64,000 nt of DNA from Streptomyces blattellae (GCF_009709555.1 NZ_WJBG01000252.1:1-64000); one strand, 5' to 3'; shown: positions 17,395 to 26,214, numbered from the stretch's first letter. Notes: a model not told the origin generated them from the letters alone. Made by a program: numbers and translations.

Positions 17395-18531
17395 ATGTCT
17401 GCCGAGAGCACACCGGACCCCGGCATACCGGGTGGGGCCGGGACCACGGGTGGGCGCCGCCGCGCCAAGGGCCGCCGCCGCAAGCCCCGCGGCAAGCGCC
17501 GCAAGGGACTGCTCGTCACGGCCTGGGTGGCCGGCGGCATCCTCCTGGTGGGCGGCACCGGCGCCGGGTACGTGTACTTCAGGCTCAACGGCAACATCGA
17601 CAGCGTCGACATCGACCAGGCTCTCGGCGCCGACCGGCCGGCCAAGGCCGACAACGGCTCCGAGAACATCCTCGTCCTGGGCTCCGACACCCGGTCCGGC
17701 TCCAACCAGGAGCTGGGCGGCGGCGCCGACGACGGCAGCGCCCGCTCCGACACGGCGATGGTCGTGCACGTCTACGAGGGCCGCAAGAAGGCCAGCGTCG
17801 TCTCCATCCCGCGCGACACCCTCATCGACCGGCCCGAGTGCACCGACACCGACGGCGAGACCCACGACGCCGCGACCGACGTGATGTTCAACTCGGCGTA
17901 CGCCACCGGCGGCGCGGCCTGCGCGGTCAAGACCGTCGAGTCGCTCACCGACCTCCGCATGGACCACTACCTGGAGGTCGACTTCAGCGGCTTCCAGAAG
18001 CTCATCGACGAGCTGGGCGGCGTCACGGTGACCACCAGCCAGGCCATCAACGACCCCGACAGCCACCTGGACCTGCCGGCCGGCACCCACCGGCTCAACG
18101 GCGAGCAGGCACTCGGCCTGGTCCGCACCCGGCACGGCGTCGGCGACGGCTCCGACCTCGGCCGGATCCAGCTCCAGCAGGCCTTCATCAAGGCGCTCGT
18201 CGAGGAGGTCAAGGACGTCGGCGTCTTCACCAACCCGAAGAAGCTGTACGACCTCGCCGACACCGCAACCAAGACCATCACCACCGACTCCGACCTCGGC
18301 TCGGTCACCTCCCTGATGTCCTTCGCCAACGGCCTCAGGGGCATCGACACGAAGAACATGAACATGGTCACGATGCCGGTGCAGTACGACACCGCCGACG
18401 CCAACCGCGTCCTCGTCGACGACGCCAAGGCCCAGCAGGTCTGGACGGCCCTGAAGAACGACAAGCCGATCCCGAAGTCGGCGACGAAGGGCACGGCGAC
18501 AGGCCAGGCGAACGGCGTGGTGACCTCGTAG
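17395..18531 (+). CDS. LytR-CpsA-Psr (LCP) family cell-wall ligase
   Basis: A 378-aa type II membrane protein. The basic N-terminus (RRRAKGRRRKPRGKRRK) precedes one membrane span (residues ~40-62). The LCP domain follows: NILVLGSDTRSGSN, SDTAMVVHVYEGRKKASVVSIPRDTLI (in part) and GEQALGLVRTRHGVGDGSDLGRIQLQQ. The conserved Arg and Asp residues that bind the lipid pyrophosphate are visible. Enzymes of this family attach teichoic acid or other glycopolymers to peptidoglycan outside the membrane. ATG 17395 follows GAGGAG. It has its own intergenic space on both sides. Confidence 0.92.
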   Translation: MSAESTPDPGIPGGAGTTGGRRRAKGRRRKPRGKRRKGLLVTAWVAGGILLVGGTGAGYVYFRLNGNIDSVDIDQALGADRPAKADNGSENILVLGSDTRSGSNQELGGGADDGSARSDTAMVVHVYEGRKKASVVSIPRDTLIDRPECTDTDGETHDAATDVMFNSAYATGGAACAVKTVESLTDLRMDHYLEVDFSGFQKLIDELGGVTVTTSQAINDPDSHLDLPAGTHRLNGEQALGLVRTRHGVGDGSDLGRIQLQQAFIKALVEEVKDVGVFTNPKKLYDLADTATKTITTDSDLGSVTSLMSFANGLRGIDTKNMNMVTMPVQYDTADANRVLVDDAKAQQVWTALKNDKPIPKSATKGTATGQANGVVTS

Positions 18532-18541
18532 CGCGCTGCCG

Positions 18542-18567
18542 GGAATAGATCACCGCAACCCCCCGTT
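18542..18567 (+). promoter_or_regulatory. SigR-type promoter upstream of rpmE
   Basis: GGAAT (18542-18546), exactly 18 bases, then GTT (18565-18567) matches the Streptomyces SigR consensus GGAAT-N18-GTT. It lies 105 bp before rpmE. rpmE is a known member of the S. coelicolor SigR disulphide-stress regulon, which supports the call. Confidence 0.85.
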
Positions 18568-18671
18568 TTGGGGGATGGCCCCAGTCCTGGCAGACTGGTA
18601 CGTCGGCTCCGGTTCACGCCTCCGCATCCCGCGGCTGCGACCCGGCGCCCTCCCGAAACTAGGAGACACCC

Positions 18672-18893
18672 TTGAAGCGCGACATCCACCCCGAGTACGT
18701 CGAGACGCAGGTCAGCTGCACCTGCGGCGCGTCGTTCACCACCCGTAGCACGATCGACAGCGGCACCATCCGCGCCGAGGTCTGCTCCGAGTGCCACCCG
18801 TTCTACACGGGCAAGCAGAAGATCCTCGACACCGGTGGCCGTGTGGCCCGCTTCGAGGCCCGCTTCGGCAAGGCCGCCGGCTCCAAGAAGTAG
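18672..18893 (+). CDS. rpmE: 50S ribosomal protein L31, zinc-binding form
   Basis: The 73-aa protein has the L31 signature HPFYTGKQKILDTGGRVARF and retains cysteines (SCTCG near residues 16-18, VCSECHPF near 37-40). This marks the zinc-binding C+ form rather than the zinc-free paralog. TTG/ATG choice is not an issue: TTGAAGCGCGAC at 18672 follows GGAGACACC, so the start is TTG. Release of zinc under thiol oxidation and the SigR promoter upstream fit control by disulphide stress. prfA, prmC and the Sua5-like gene follow in the same direction. Confidence 0.95.
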   Translation: MKRDIHPEYVETQVSCTCGASFTTRSTIDSGTIRAEVCSECHPFYTGKQKILDTGGRVARFEARFGKAAGSKK

Positions 18894-18998
18894 CGAGCCT
18901 CCTTTCGCCGGTCCACGGCCGCGCCCCTCTTCGGCGTGCCGGGACCGGCGTTTTTGGTCGCCCGCCCTTCACCCACGTACGCACCACAGGAGCCAGAG

Positions 18999-20075
18999 AT
19001 GTTCGAGGCCGTCGAGGAGCTCGTCGCCGAGCACGCCGACCTGGAGACGAAGCTCGCCGACCCGTCGGTCCACGCCGACCAGGCCAACGCGCGCAAGCTG
19101 AACAAGCGCTACGCCGAGCTGACCCCGATCGTCGCCACGTACCGCTCCTGGAAGCAGACCGGCGACGACATCGAGACGGCCCGTGAACTCGGCGCCGACG
19201 ACCCGGAGTTCGCCGCCGAGGTGAAGGAGCTGGAGAAGCACCGTGAGGAGCAGACGGAGAGGCTGCGGCTGCTCCTCGTCCCGCGCGACCCCAGCGACGA
19301 CAAGGACGTGATCCTTGAGATCAAGGCGGGCGCGGGCGGCGACGAGTCCGCTCTCTTCGCCGGGGACCTGCTGCGCATGTATCTGCGGTACGCCGAGCGC
19401 GTCGGCTGGAAGACCGAGATCATCGACGCCACCGAGTCCGAGCTGGGCGGGTACAAGGACGTCCAGGTCGCCGTGAAGACGAAGGGCGGCCAGGGCGCCA
19501 CCGAGCCCGGGCACGGCGTCTGGGCCCGGCTGAAGTACGAGGGCGGGGTGCACCGCGTGCAGCGTGTCCCGGCGACCGAGTCCCAGGGCCGGATCCACAC
19601 CTCCGCGGCCGGCGTCCTGGTGACCCCCGAGGCCGAGGAGGTCGACGTGGAGATCAACCCGAACGACCTCCGTATCGACGTCTACCGCTCCTCCGGACCC
19701 GGCGGACAGTCCGTCAACACGACCGACTCCGCCGTGCGCATCACGCACATTCCCACCGGAGTGGTCGCCTCCTGCCAGAACGAGAAGAGCCAGCTGCAGA
19801 ACAAGGAGCAGGCACTGCGTATCCTGCGCTCCAGGCTGCTCGCCGCGGCGCAGGAGGAGGCGGAGAAGGAGGCCGCCGACGCCCGCCGCAGCCAGGTCCG
19901 CACCGTCGACCGCTCCGAGAAGATCCGTACGTACAACTTCCCGGAGAACCGCCTCTCGGACCACCGCGTCGGCTTCAAGGCGTACAACCTGGACCAGGTC
20001 CTGGACGGCGACCTCGACGCGGTGATCCAGGCCTGCGTCGACGCGGACTCGGCCGCCAAGCTCGCAGCCGCGTAG
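18999..20075 (+). CDS. prfA: Peptide chain release factor 1
   Basis: Recognises UAA/UAG codons and triggers peptide release (358 aa). The GGQ loop is SGPGGQSVNTTDSAVRITHIPTG (residues ~225-247). The codon-recognition region includes RVPATESQGRIHTSAAGV, with the preceding domain LEIKAGAGGDESALFAGDL. ATG 18999 is chosen because AGGAG lies eight bases upstream and the N-terminus MFEAVEELVAEHADLE is standard; the longer frame from 18936 is not. Its methyltransferase PrmC is encoded next. Confidence 0.97.
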   Translation: MFEAVEELVAEHADLETKLADPSVHADQANARKLNKRYAELTPIVATYRSWKQTGDDIETARELGADDPEFAAEVKELEKHREEQTERLRLLLVPRDPSDDKDVILEIKAGAGGDESALFAGDLLRMYLRYAERVGWKTEIIDATESELGGYKDVQVAVKTKGGQGATEPGHGVWARLKYEGGVHRVQRVPATESQGRIHTSAAGVLVTPEAEEVDVEINPNDLRIDVYRSSGPGGQSVNTTDSAVRITHIPTGVVASCQNEKSQLQNKEQALRILRSRLLAAAQEEAEKEAADARRSQVRTVDRSEKIRTYNFPENRLSDHRVGFKAYNLDQVLDGDLDAVIQACVDADSAAKLAAA

Positions 20076-20137
20076 GGGACGTTCTCATGGGCACCCCCTG
20101 ACGGACGTACGAGAAGGACCAGTACCGGAGGACATGC

Positions 20138-21019
20138 GTGCAGCCATCATTTGGGGGGCGACCCTCAAGCCCCCGCAGCGTGCTGCTCGCTGAGGTAGCC
20201 CAGGCCACCCAGCGGCTCGCCGACGCCGGCGTGCCCTCGCCGCGCAACGACGCGGAGGAACTCGCCGCGTTCGTGCACGGCGTGAAGCGGGGCGAGCTGC
20301 ACACCGTGCGGGACGCCGACTTCGACGCCCGGTACTGGGAGGTCATCGCGCGCCGTGAGCAGCGCGAGCCGCTCCAGCACATCACCGGGCGGGCCTACTT
20401 CCGCTATCTCGAACTCCACGTCGGCCCCGGGGTGTTCGTCCCGCGCCCGGAGACCGAGTCGGTCGTCGGCTGGGCCATAGACGCCGTACGCGCCATGGAC
20501 GTCGTAGAGCCGCTCATCGTCGATCTGTGCAGCGGCTCCGGCGCCATCGCGCTCGCCCTCGCCCAGGAGGTCCCGCGCTCCCGTGTGCACGCCGTGGAGC
20601 TGTCCGAGGACGCCCTTCAGTGGACGCGCAAGAACATGGCGGGGTCCAGGGTCGACCTGCGTCAGGGTGACGCCCTCACCGCCTTCCCCGACCTCGACGG
20701 CCAGGTCGACCTGGTGATCTCCAACCCGCCGTACATCCCGCTGACGGAATGGGAGTACGTCGCACCCGAGGCGAGGGACTACGATCCCGAACTCGCCCTG
20801 TTCTCCGGCGAGGACGGCCTCGACCTCATCCGCGGCCTCGAACGGACCGCACACCGGCTCCTGCGCCCCGGCGGGGTCGTCGTCATCGAGCACGCCGACA
20901 CCCAGGGCGGTCAGGTGCCGTGGATCTTCACCGAGGAGCGGGGGTGGGCCGACGCGGCCGACCACCCCGACCTCAACAACCGCCCCCGGTTCGCGACCGC
21001 CCGCAAGGCGCTGCCGTGA
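20138..21019 (+). CDS. prmC: Release factor glutamine methyltransferase
   Basis: SAM-dependent enzyme that methylates the Gln of the GGQ loop in release factors (293 aa). It has the PrmC N-terminal helical domain, the SAM-binding motif IVDLCSGSGAIALALA, and the catalytic VISNPPYIPL. The end RPRFATARKALP is typical. The start is uncertain: GTG 20138 adds a non-conserved stretch (QPSFGGRPSSPRS), and GTG 20177 (LLAEVAQATQRL) fits homologues better. It sits 62 bp after prfA, its substrate gene. Confidence 0.94.
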   Translation: MQPSFGGRPSSPRSVLLAEVAQATQRLADAGVPSPRNDAEELAAFVHGVKRGELHTVRDADFDARYWEVIARREQREPLQHITGRAYFRYLELHVGPGVFVPRPETESVVGWAIDAVRAMDVVEPLIVDLCSGSGAIALALAQEVPRSRVHAVELSEDALQWTRKNMAGSRVDLRQGDALTAFPDLDGQVDLVISNPPYIPLTEWEYVAPEARDYDPELALFSGEDGLDLIRGLERTAHRLLRPGGVVVIEHADTQGGQVPWIFTEERGWADAADHPDLNNRPRFATARKALP

Positions 21020-21080
21020 CCAGCCCGCAGACTGTTGTCCCGAAGCACGTGACGTACGTGTACGAGGAGGCCCGCTAGAT

Positions 21081-21728
21081 ATGGCACGGCGATACGACAC
21101 CAACGACGCGACCGACCGCATCACCGGTCTGCGTGAGGCCGCGTCCGCCGTCCGCCGTGGCGAGCTCGTGGTCCTCCCCACCGACACGGTGTACGGCATC
21201 GGGGCCGACGCGTTCTCCTCGGAGGCCGTCAGCGACCTGCTGGAGGCCAAGGGGCGGGGCCGCAGCATGCCCACCCCGGTGCTCATCGGCTCCCCGAACA
21301 CCCTGCACGGCCTCGTCACGGACTTCTCCGAGCTGGCCTGGGAACTGGTCGACGCCTTCTGGCCGGGCGCGCTGACGCTGGTCGCCAAGCACCAGCCGTC
21401 CCTCCAGTGGGACCTGGGGGACACCCGGGGCACGGTCGCCGTGCGCATGCCGCTGCACCCGGTCGCCATCGAACTGCTCACCGAGATCGGCCCGATGGCC
21501 GTGTCGTCGGCGAACCTCACCGGCCACCCGGCGCCGGAGGACTGTGACGCCGCGCAGGGCATGCTGGGCGACTCGGTGTCGGTCTACCTCGACGGCGGGC
21601 CCACGCCCGGCAACGTGCCCTCCTCCATCGTCGACGTCACCCGCGAAGTGCCGCTGCTGCTGCGAGCGGGCGCCATCTCGGCGGAGGAGCTGCGCAAGGT
21701 CGTCCCCGACCTTGAGGTGGCCAATTGA
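21081..21728 (+). CDS. L-threonylcarbamoyladenylate synthase (Sua5/YciO/YrdC)
   Basis: The 215-aa YrdC-fold protein makes threonylcarbamoyl-AMP for the t6A37 tRNA modification. Signature stretches are LVVLPTDTVYGIGADAF, AKGRGRSMPTPVLI, FWPGALTLVAKH, GTVAVRMPLHPVA and MAVSSANLTGHPAP. It lacks the extra Sua5 C-terminal domain, so it is the short (TsaC-like) form. ATG 21081 lies 61 bp after prmC, and the stop overlaps the TTG start of the next gene by two bases. Confidence 0.93.
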   Translation: MARRYDTNDATDRITGLREAASAVRRGELVVLPTDTVYGIGADAFSSEAVSDLLEAKGRGRSMPTPVLIGSPNTLHGLVTDFSELAWELVDAFWPGALTLVAKHQPSLQWDLGDTRGTVAVRMPLHPVAIELLTEIGPMAVSSANLTGHPAPEDCDAAQGMLGDSVSVYLDGGPTPGNVPSSIVDVTREVPLLLRAGAISAEELRKVVPDLEVAN

Positions 21729-22393
21729 CAGCCCCTGACGCGGGGCGTGGCATATGGAACGGGGAAGAGACGGGGACCTTCGGGCTTCCACTGGACAGCT
21801 TCCGCATCCTCCACGTCAGCACCGGCAACGTGTGCCGCTCGCCGATCACCGAGCGGCTGACCCGTCATGCCCTGGCGGACCGGCTCGGCGACCCGCTGTG
21901 GGGCGGGCTGATCGTGGAGAGCGCGGGCACCTGGGGCCATGAGGGAGCGCCCATGGAGGCCAACGCGGAGACGGTGCTGGCCGACTTCGGCGCGGACCCC
22001 TCCGGGTTCGTCGGGCGGGAACTGCTGGACGAGCACGTGATCCGCGCCGACCTGGTGCTGACCGCCACCCGCGACCACCGGGCGCAGGTCATCTCCATGG
22101 GGCACTCCGCCGGCCTGCGGACCTTCACCCTCAAGGAGTTCACCCGCCTGGTGAAGGCGATCGACCCGGCGACCCTGCCCCCGCTGGAGGACGGCATGGT
22201 CGCCCGGGCACGCGCCCTGGTGCGAGCCGCGGCAGCTCTACGCGGGTGGCTCCTGGCGCCCACGGCGGAAGCAGACGAGGTGTACGACCCGTACGGCGCC
22301 CCGCTGACCTTCTTCCGCTCCATCGGCGACGAGATAAACCAGGCCCTGGATCCGGTGGTGACGGCGCTGACCGGGGTGGCTGCGCGCGCGTGA
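21725..22393 (+). CDS. Low-molecular-weight phosphatase-like protein lacking the catalytic Cys
   Basis: The 222-aa protein has the LMW protein-tyrosine phosphatase fold. The P-loop reads HVSTGNVCRSPITERL. In active enzymes the first position of this loop is Cys (C-x-G-N-x-C-R-S); here it is Ser32, while Gly34, Asn35, Cys37, Arg38 and Ser39 remain. The general-acid loop is present as VYDPYGAP. The chain is ~60 residues longer than typical LMW-PTPs because of an Arg/Ala-rich helical insert before it. TTG 21725 overlaps the preceding stop, implying translational coupling. The protein probably binds rather than hydrolyses phospho-ligands (inference). Confidence 0.82.
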   Translation: MTAPDAGRGIWNGEETGTFGLPLDSFRILHVSTGNVCRSPITERLTRHALADRLGDPLWGGLIVESAGTWGHEGAPMEANAETVLADFGADPSGFVGRELLDEHVIRADLVLTATRDHRAQVISMGHSAGLRTFTLKEFTRLVKAIDPATLPPLEDGMVARARALVRAAAALRGWLLAPTAEADEVYDPYGAPLTFFRSIGDEINQALDPVVTALTGVAARA

Positions 22394-22636
22394 CGCGTGA
22401 CGCGGGGGGAGCTGGGCCGGCGGACGGAGTCCGGCGCAGCGCTCCGAAGCCTGGGAGGCCCGCCTGGGCCGAGTGGTGCGAGGGGCGCGTTGGGGGGTGG
22501 GGCTGGACCGGGCGCTGGATCCGGTGGTGACGGCGCTGACCGGGGTGGCTGCGCGCGTGATGTGGGGGAGCTGAGTCGGGGCGGCTGGACCAGGCGCTGG
22601 ATCCGGGCGTCAGCGCGCTCGCCGGTGTGCCCGCCA
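22343..22636 (+). repeat. Amplified 3' end of the phosphatase-like gene
   Basis: The ~46-bp segment ending the gene (CTGGATCCGGTGGTGACGGC... at 22343-22388) recurs almost identically at 22512-22557 and in a diverged form at 22594-22636. The later copies are in non-coding DNA before the SHMT gene. Confidence 0.85.
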
Positions 22637-22737
22637 GGACGTGACAACCGCGCGTCCCCGGGAGCGCGGGCCTACATTGGAGCTACGCGTCAGCACGGCG
22701 AACCGAGTCCTTACAAGCGTCGCCCCCGGAGCCCATC

Positions 22738-23982
22738 ATGACGGTCAGCCACACCCTTGAGGCCGATGCCGATGTCCTGCGCCGCCAGGACCCGGAACTG
22801 GCCGGGATTCTGCTGGGGGAGCTGGAGCGGCAGTCGACGACGCTGCAGTTGATCGCCGCCGAGAACTTCACGTCACCGGCGGTGCTGGCGGCGCTCGGGT
22901 CGCCGCTCGCCAACAAGTACGCGGAGGGGTATCCCGGGGCCCGGCACCACGGAGGCTGCGAGATCGTCGACGTCGCCGAGCGCATCGCCGTCGAACGGGC
23001 CAAGGCGCTGTTCGGGGCGGAGCACGCCAATGTGCAGTCCCACTCCGGATCGTCGGCCGTGCTCGCCGCGTACGCCGCCCTGCTGCGGCCCGGCGACACC
23101 GTCCTCGCGCTGGGCCTGCCGTACGGCGGCCACCTCACCCACGGCTCGCCCGCGAACTTCTCCGGCCGCTGGTTCGACTTCATCGGCCACGGGGTGGACG
23201 CGGAGACGGGGCTCATCGACTACGACCAGGTGCGCACCCTCGCCCGTACCCATCGGCCCAAGGCGATCGTGTGCGGGTCCATCGCCTATCCGCGGCACAT
23301 CGACTACGCCCTGTTCCGCGAGGTCGCCGACGAGGTGGGCGCCTATCTGATCGCCGACGCCGCGCACCCGATCGGGCTGGTCGCCGGGGGAGCGGCGCCC
23401 AGCCCGGTGCCGTACGCCGATGTCGTCTGCGCCACCACGCACAAGGTGCTGCGCGGTCCGCGCGGCGGCATGATCCTGTGCGGCCACGAACTCGCCGAGC
23501 GGGTCGACCGGGCCGTGTTCCCCTTCACCCAGGGCGGCGCCCAGATGCACACCATCGCCGCCAAGGCGGTCGCCTTCGGCGAGGCCGCCACTCCCGCCTT
23601 CACCGTGTACGCCCATCAGGTCGTCGCCAACGCGAGGACCCTCGCGGCGGGACTGGCCGCCGAAGGGCTGGTCGTCACCACGGGCGGCACGGACACACAT
23701 CTCATCACCGCCGACCCGGTACCCCTCGGCGTCGACGGGCGGACCGCCCGGGGCCGGCTCGCCGCCGCCGGGATGGTCATGGACTGCTGTGCGCTGCCGC
23801 ACGGCGACGCCCGCGGCCTGCGCCTCGGCACGGCGGCGGTCACCACTCAGGGCATGGGAGAGGAGGAGATGGGACACATCGCCGCCCTGTGCGCAGGGGT
23901 GCTGCGCGGCGCGGTCGAGAGCCAGCAGGCTCGTGAAGAAGTGCGGGAGCTGGCCGGTAGATTTCCGCCGTATCCCGGCTGA
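22738..23982 (+). CDS. glyA: Serine hydroxymethyltransferase family protein
   Basis: PLP enzyme of the SHMT family (414 aa), interconverting serine and glycine with tetrahydrofolate. LQLIAAENFTSPAVL, NKYAEGYPGARHHGG, NVQSHSGSSAVLAAY and the PLP lysine in TTHKVLRGPRGGMIL (Lys236) are present. Residues of the folate loop are partly altered (YPRHIDYALFREVAD in place of the usual YPR.xDF). Streptomyces usually also carries another glyA, so this may be the second, diverged copy. ATG 22738 is the first start after the repeat-bearing gap. Confidence 0.88.
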   Translation: MTVSHTLEADADVLRRQDPELAGILLGELERQSTTLQLIAAENFTSPAVLAALGSPLANKYAEGYPGARHHGGCEIVDVAERIAVERAKALFGAEHANVQSHSGSSAVLAAYAALLRPGDTVLALGLPYGGHLTHGSPANFSGRWFDFIGHGVDAETGLIDYDQVRTLARTHRPKAIVCGSIAYPRHIDYALFREVADEVGAYLIADAAHPIGLVAGGAAPSPVPYADVVCATTHKVLRGPRGGMILCGHELAERVDRAVFPFTQGGAQMHTIAAKAVAFGEAATPAFTVYAHQVVANARTLAAGLAAEGLVVTTGGTDTHLITADPVPLGVDGRTARGRLAAAGMVMDCCALPHGDARGLRLGTAAVTTQGMGEEEMGHIAALCAGVLRGAVESQQAREEVRELAGRFPPYPG

Positions 23983-24121
23983 GCGGGGGTAGGCGCCACC
24001 CAGTGCACAGCCACGCGTGCAACCATCGTCGCTACCCGGTTGTCCCCACACATATGCGCTCCGTATGAGACCGTCGCTAGGGTGTGGGCTGAGATGGCCA
24101 GCGAGACCTGTGGGGAAGCCT

Positions 24122-25468
24122 GTGCGTGAATACCTGCTGACGCTCTGCATCACGGCCGCGGTGACGTACCTGCTGACAGGGCCGGTACGGAAGTTCGCGA
24201 TCGTGGCCGGGGCGATGCCGGAGATCCGGGCCCGTGACGTGCACCGGGAACCCACTCCGCGGCTCGGCGGGATCGCGATGTTCTTCGGCCTGTGCGCGGG
24301 CCTCCTGACCGCCGACCACCTCACCAACCTGAACCAGGTCTTCGCCGAGTCCAACGAACCGCGCGCCCTGCTCTCCGGCGCGGCCCTGATCTGGCTGATC
24401 GGCGTCCTGGACGACAAGTTCGAGATCGACGCCCTGATCAAGCTGGGCGGCCAGATGATCGCCGCCGGCGTCATGGTCATGCAGGGTCTGACCATCCTGT
24501 GGCTGCCGATCCCGGGCGTCGGAAACGTCGCGCTGACCCAGTGGCAGGGCACCCTGCTGACGGTCGCGCTCGTCGTCATCACCATCAACGCCGTGAACTT
24601 CGTGGACGGCCTCGACGGCCTCGCGGCGGGCATGGTCGCCATCGCCGCGACCGCGTTCTTCCTCTACGCCTACCGCGTCTGGGTCTCGTACGGCATCGAG
24701 GCCGCCGCCCCGGCCACGCTGTTCTCGGCGATCCTGATGGGCATGTGCCTGGGCTTCCTGCCGCACAACATGCACCCCGCGCGGATCTTCATGGGCGACT
24801 CCGGCTCGATGCTCATCGGGCTGGTGCTGGCGGCGGGCGCGATCTCCATCACCGGACAGGTCGACCCGGACGCGCTCAAGCTGTTCGCGGGCTCCGAGAA
24901 GGCGGCCGTGCATCAGACGGTGCCGGTCTACATCCCGCTGCTGCTGCCGCTCACGATCATCGCCATCCCGGCCGCCGACCTGATCCTCGCGATCGTGCGC
25001 CGCACCTGGCGGGGCCAGTCCCCGTTCGCCGCCGACCGCGGCCATCTCCACCACCGCCTCCTGGAGATCGGCCACTCCCACAGCCGCTCGGTGCTGATCA
25101 TGTACTTCTGGTCGGCGCTGATCGCGTTCGGCGCGCTCGCCTACTCGGTGAACTCGGCGTCGATGTGGATCGTCCTCAGCATCGTCTTCCTCAGCGCCAT
25201 CGGCCTGGTCCTGCTCCTGCTGCCCCGCTTCACCCCGAGCGCCCCGCGCTGGGCCGAGGGCCTCATGCCGCCGCGCTACCGCCGCAGGGGCAAGGAGGTT
25301 GCCGTCGAGCCGGCCCCGGAGGCGGTCGCTCCGGTCGTCGAGGAACCCCGCACCCCGGTCGCCGCAGGCGTCTCCCGGGTCAACGGAGGCAACGGAGTCA
25401 ACGGCTCTACCGCTCTCGGTGCCCGTGCCCGGCTGCTGGACCGGCGCAAGGCCGGAACGTCGCGCTGA
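24122..25468 (+). CDS. wecA: MraY/WecA-family undecaprenyl-phosphate sugar-1-P transferase
   Basis: A polytopic membrane enzyme (448 aa) transferring GlcNAc-1-phosphate (or similar) from UDP-sugar to undecaprenyl phosphate. This starts wall-polymer synthesis. Motifs: REPTPRLGGIAMFF, WLIGVLDDKFEID (Asp pair), NAVNFVDGLDGLAAGM and FMGDSGSMLIGLVLA, and a cytosolic HxH (RGHLHHRLLEIGHSH). About eleven hydrophobic spans precede a ~70-residue polar Pro/Val/Gly tail. GTG 24122 is chosen because the hydrophobic N-terminus starts there. It sits directly upstream of the atp operon. The proximity to an LCP gene fits wall-polymer assembly. Confidence 0.92.
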   Translation: MREYLLTLCITAAVTYLLTGPVRKFAIVAGAMPEIRARDVHREPTPRLGGIAMFFGLCAGLLTADHLTNLNQVFAESNEPRALLSGAALIWLIGVLDDKFEIDALIKLGGQMIAAGVMVMQGLTILWLPIPGVGNVALTQWQGTLLTVALVVITINAVNFVDGLDGLAAGMVAIAATAFFLYAYRVWVSYGIEAAAPATLFSAILMGMCLGFLPHNMHPARIFMGDSGSMLIGLVLAAGAISITGQVDPDALKLFAGSEKAAVHQTVPVYIPLLLPLTIIAIPAADLILAIVRRTWRGQSPFAADRGHLHHRLLEIGHSHSRSVLIMYFWSALIAFGALAYSVNSASMWIVLSIVFLSAIGLVLLLLPRFTPSAPRWAEGLMPPRYRRRGKEVAVEPAPEAVAPVVEEPRTPVAAGVSRVNGGNGVNGSTALGARARLLDRRKAGTSR

Positions 25469-25625
25469 CGCTTCAAGGTAAGAATCTGACGAGAGCATTG
25501 CCAACTCGTGGGGGAACGAAGCTCCCAATACCAGACAAAGTGGCGCCGTTTCCGCACAGACGCGCACTGTCACTCTCATGTGTGACACCCAGCACAGCCA
25601 CTAGGTAAAGACCTCATCAAATAGT

Positions 25626-25643
25626 TTGTGATACGGTTCACGA
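25626..25643 (+). promoter_or_regulatory. Rex-like operator upstream of atpI
   Basis: TTGTGATACGGTTCACGA is an 18-bp near-palindrome (TTGTGA-N6-TCACGA). It differs at one arm position from the Rex redox repressor consensus TTGTGA-N6-TCACAA. It lies 125 bp before the atpI start. Control of ATP synthase by NADH/NAD+ state is inferred. Confidence 0.6.
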
Positions 25644-25767
25644 GAACCCCGGGACCCAGCCAAGGGCCGTCATACGACGGCACATTGGCGTGAGGACCAC
25701 TCCCCACCCGGGGCTACGCTCGTCCATGACGACACCCCTGCCCCCCTGCGAAAGCGGAGTTGCCGCC

Positions 25768-26214
25768 ATGCCGTCCAATGACGTCCGGATCCTGCTCCAG
25801 GCCGCTGTGCCCACAGTCGCCGTCGGCGCGATCGCCGCCGTCGTCAGCGGTGTGGTCGCCGGCGGCGAAGGGGCGATCGGGGCCGTCGTCGCGACGCTGG
25901 TGGTGATCCTCTTCATGGGGATCGGCCTCTACGTTCTGCAGCGCACTGCCAAATCGCTTCCGCACCTCTTCCAGGCGATGGGTCTGATGCTGTACTCGGC
26001 ACAGATCCTTCTGCTGTTCATCTTCATGGCCGCGTTCCGGGACACCACCCTGTTCAACCCCCGGGCCTTCGCCCTCACACTCGTCGCCGGCACCCTCGCC
26101 TGGATCGCCATGCAGACGTATGCCCACATGAAGTCCAAGATCCTCTACGTCGAACCGGACTCGTCCGCCCCCAAGCACGGCGACAAGCCCGAAAAGACGG
26201 GGCACTCGTCGTGA
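25768..26214 (+). CDS. atpI: ATP synthase protein I
   Basis: A small membrane protein (148 aa) at the head of the atp operon. It has four hydrophobic segments (VPTVAVGAIAAVVSGVV, GAVVATLVVILFMGIGLYVL, MLYSAQILLLFIFMAAF, ALTLVAGTLAWIAM) and a polar C-terminal tail. AtpI proteins aid c-ring assembly. ATG 25768 is chosen over 25690 because GCGGAG precedes it and the hydrophobic core begins soon after. atpB follows after 225 bp. Confidence 0.88.
   Translation: MPSNDVRILLQAAVPTVAVGAIAAVVSGVVAGGEGAIGAVVATLVVILFMGIGLYVLQRTAKSLPHLFQAMGLMLYSAQILLLFIFMAAFRDTTLFNPRAFALTLVAGTLAWIAMQTYAHMKSKILYVEPDSSAPKHGDKPEKTGHSS

Noticed and set aside
15322..18135. 937-codon minus-strand frame across the protease and LCP genes
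   Set aside because: Shadow frame; both sense-strand genes have clear catalytic motifs.
22640..22737. Glycine, ZTP or THF riboswitch before the SHMT gene
   Set aside because: No conserved core of these riboswitches could be matched by eye; the interval is filled with repeat remnants and GC-rich DNA.
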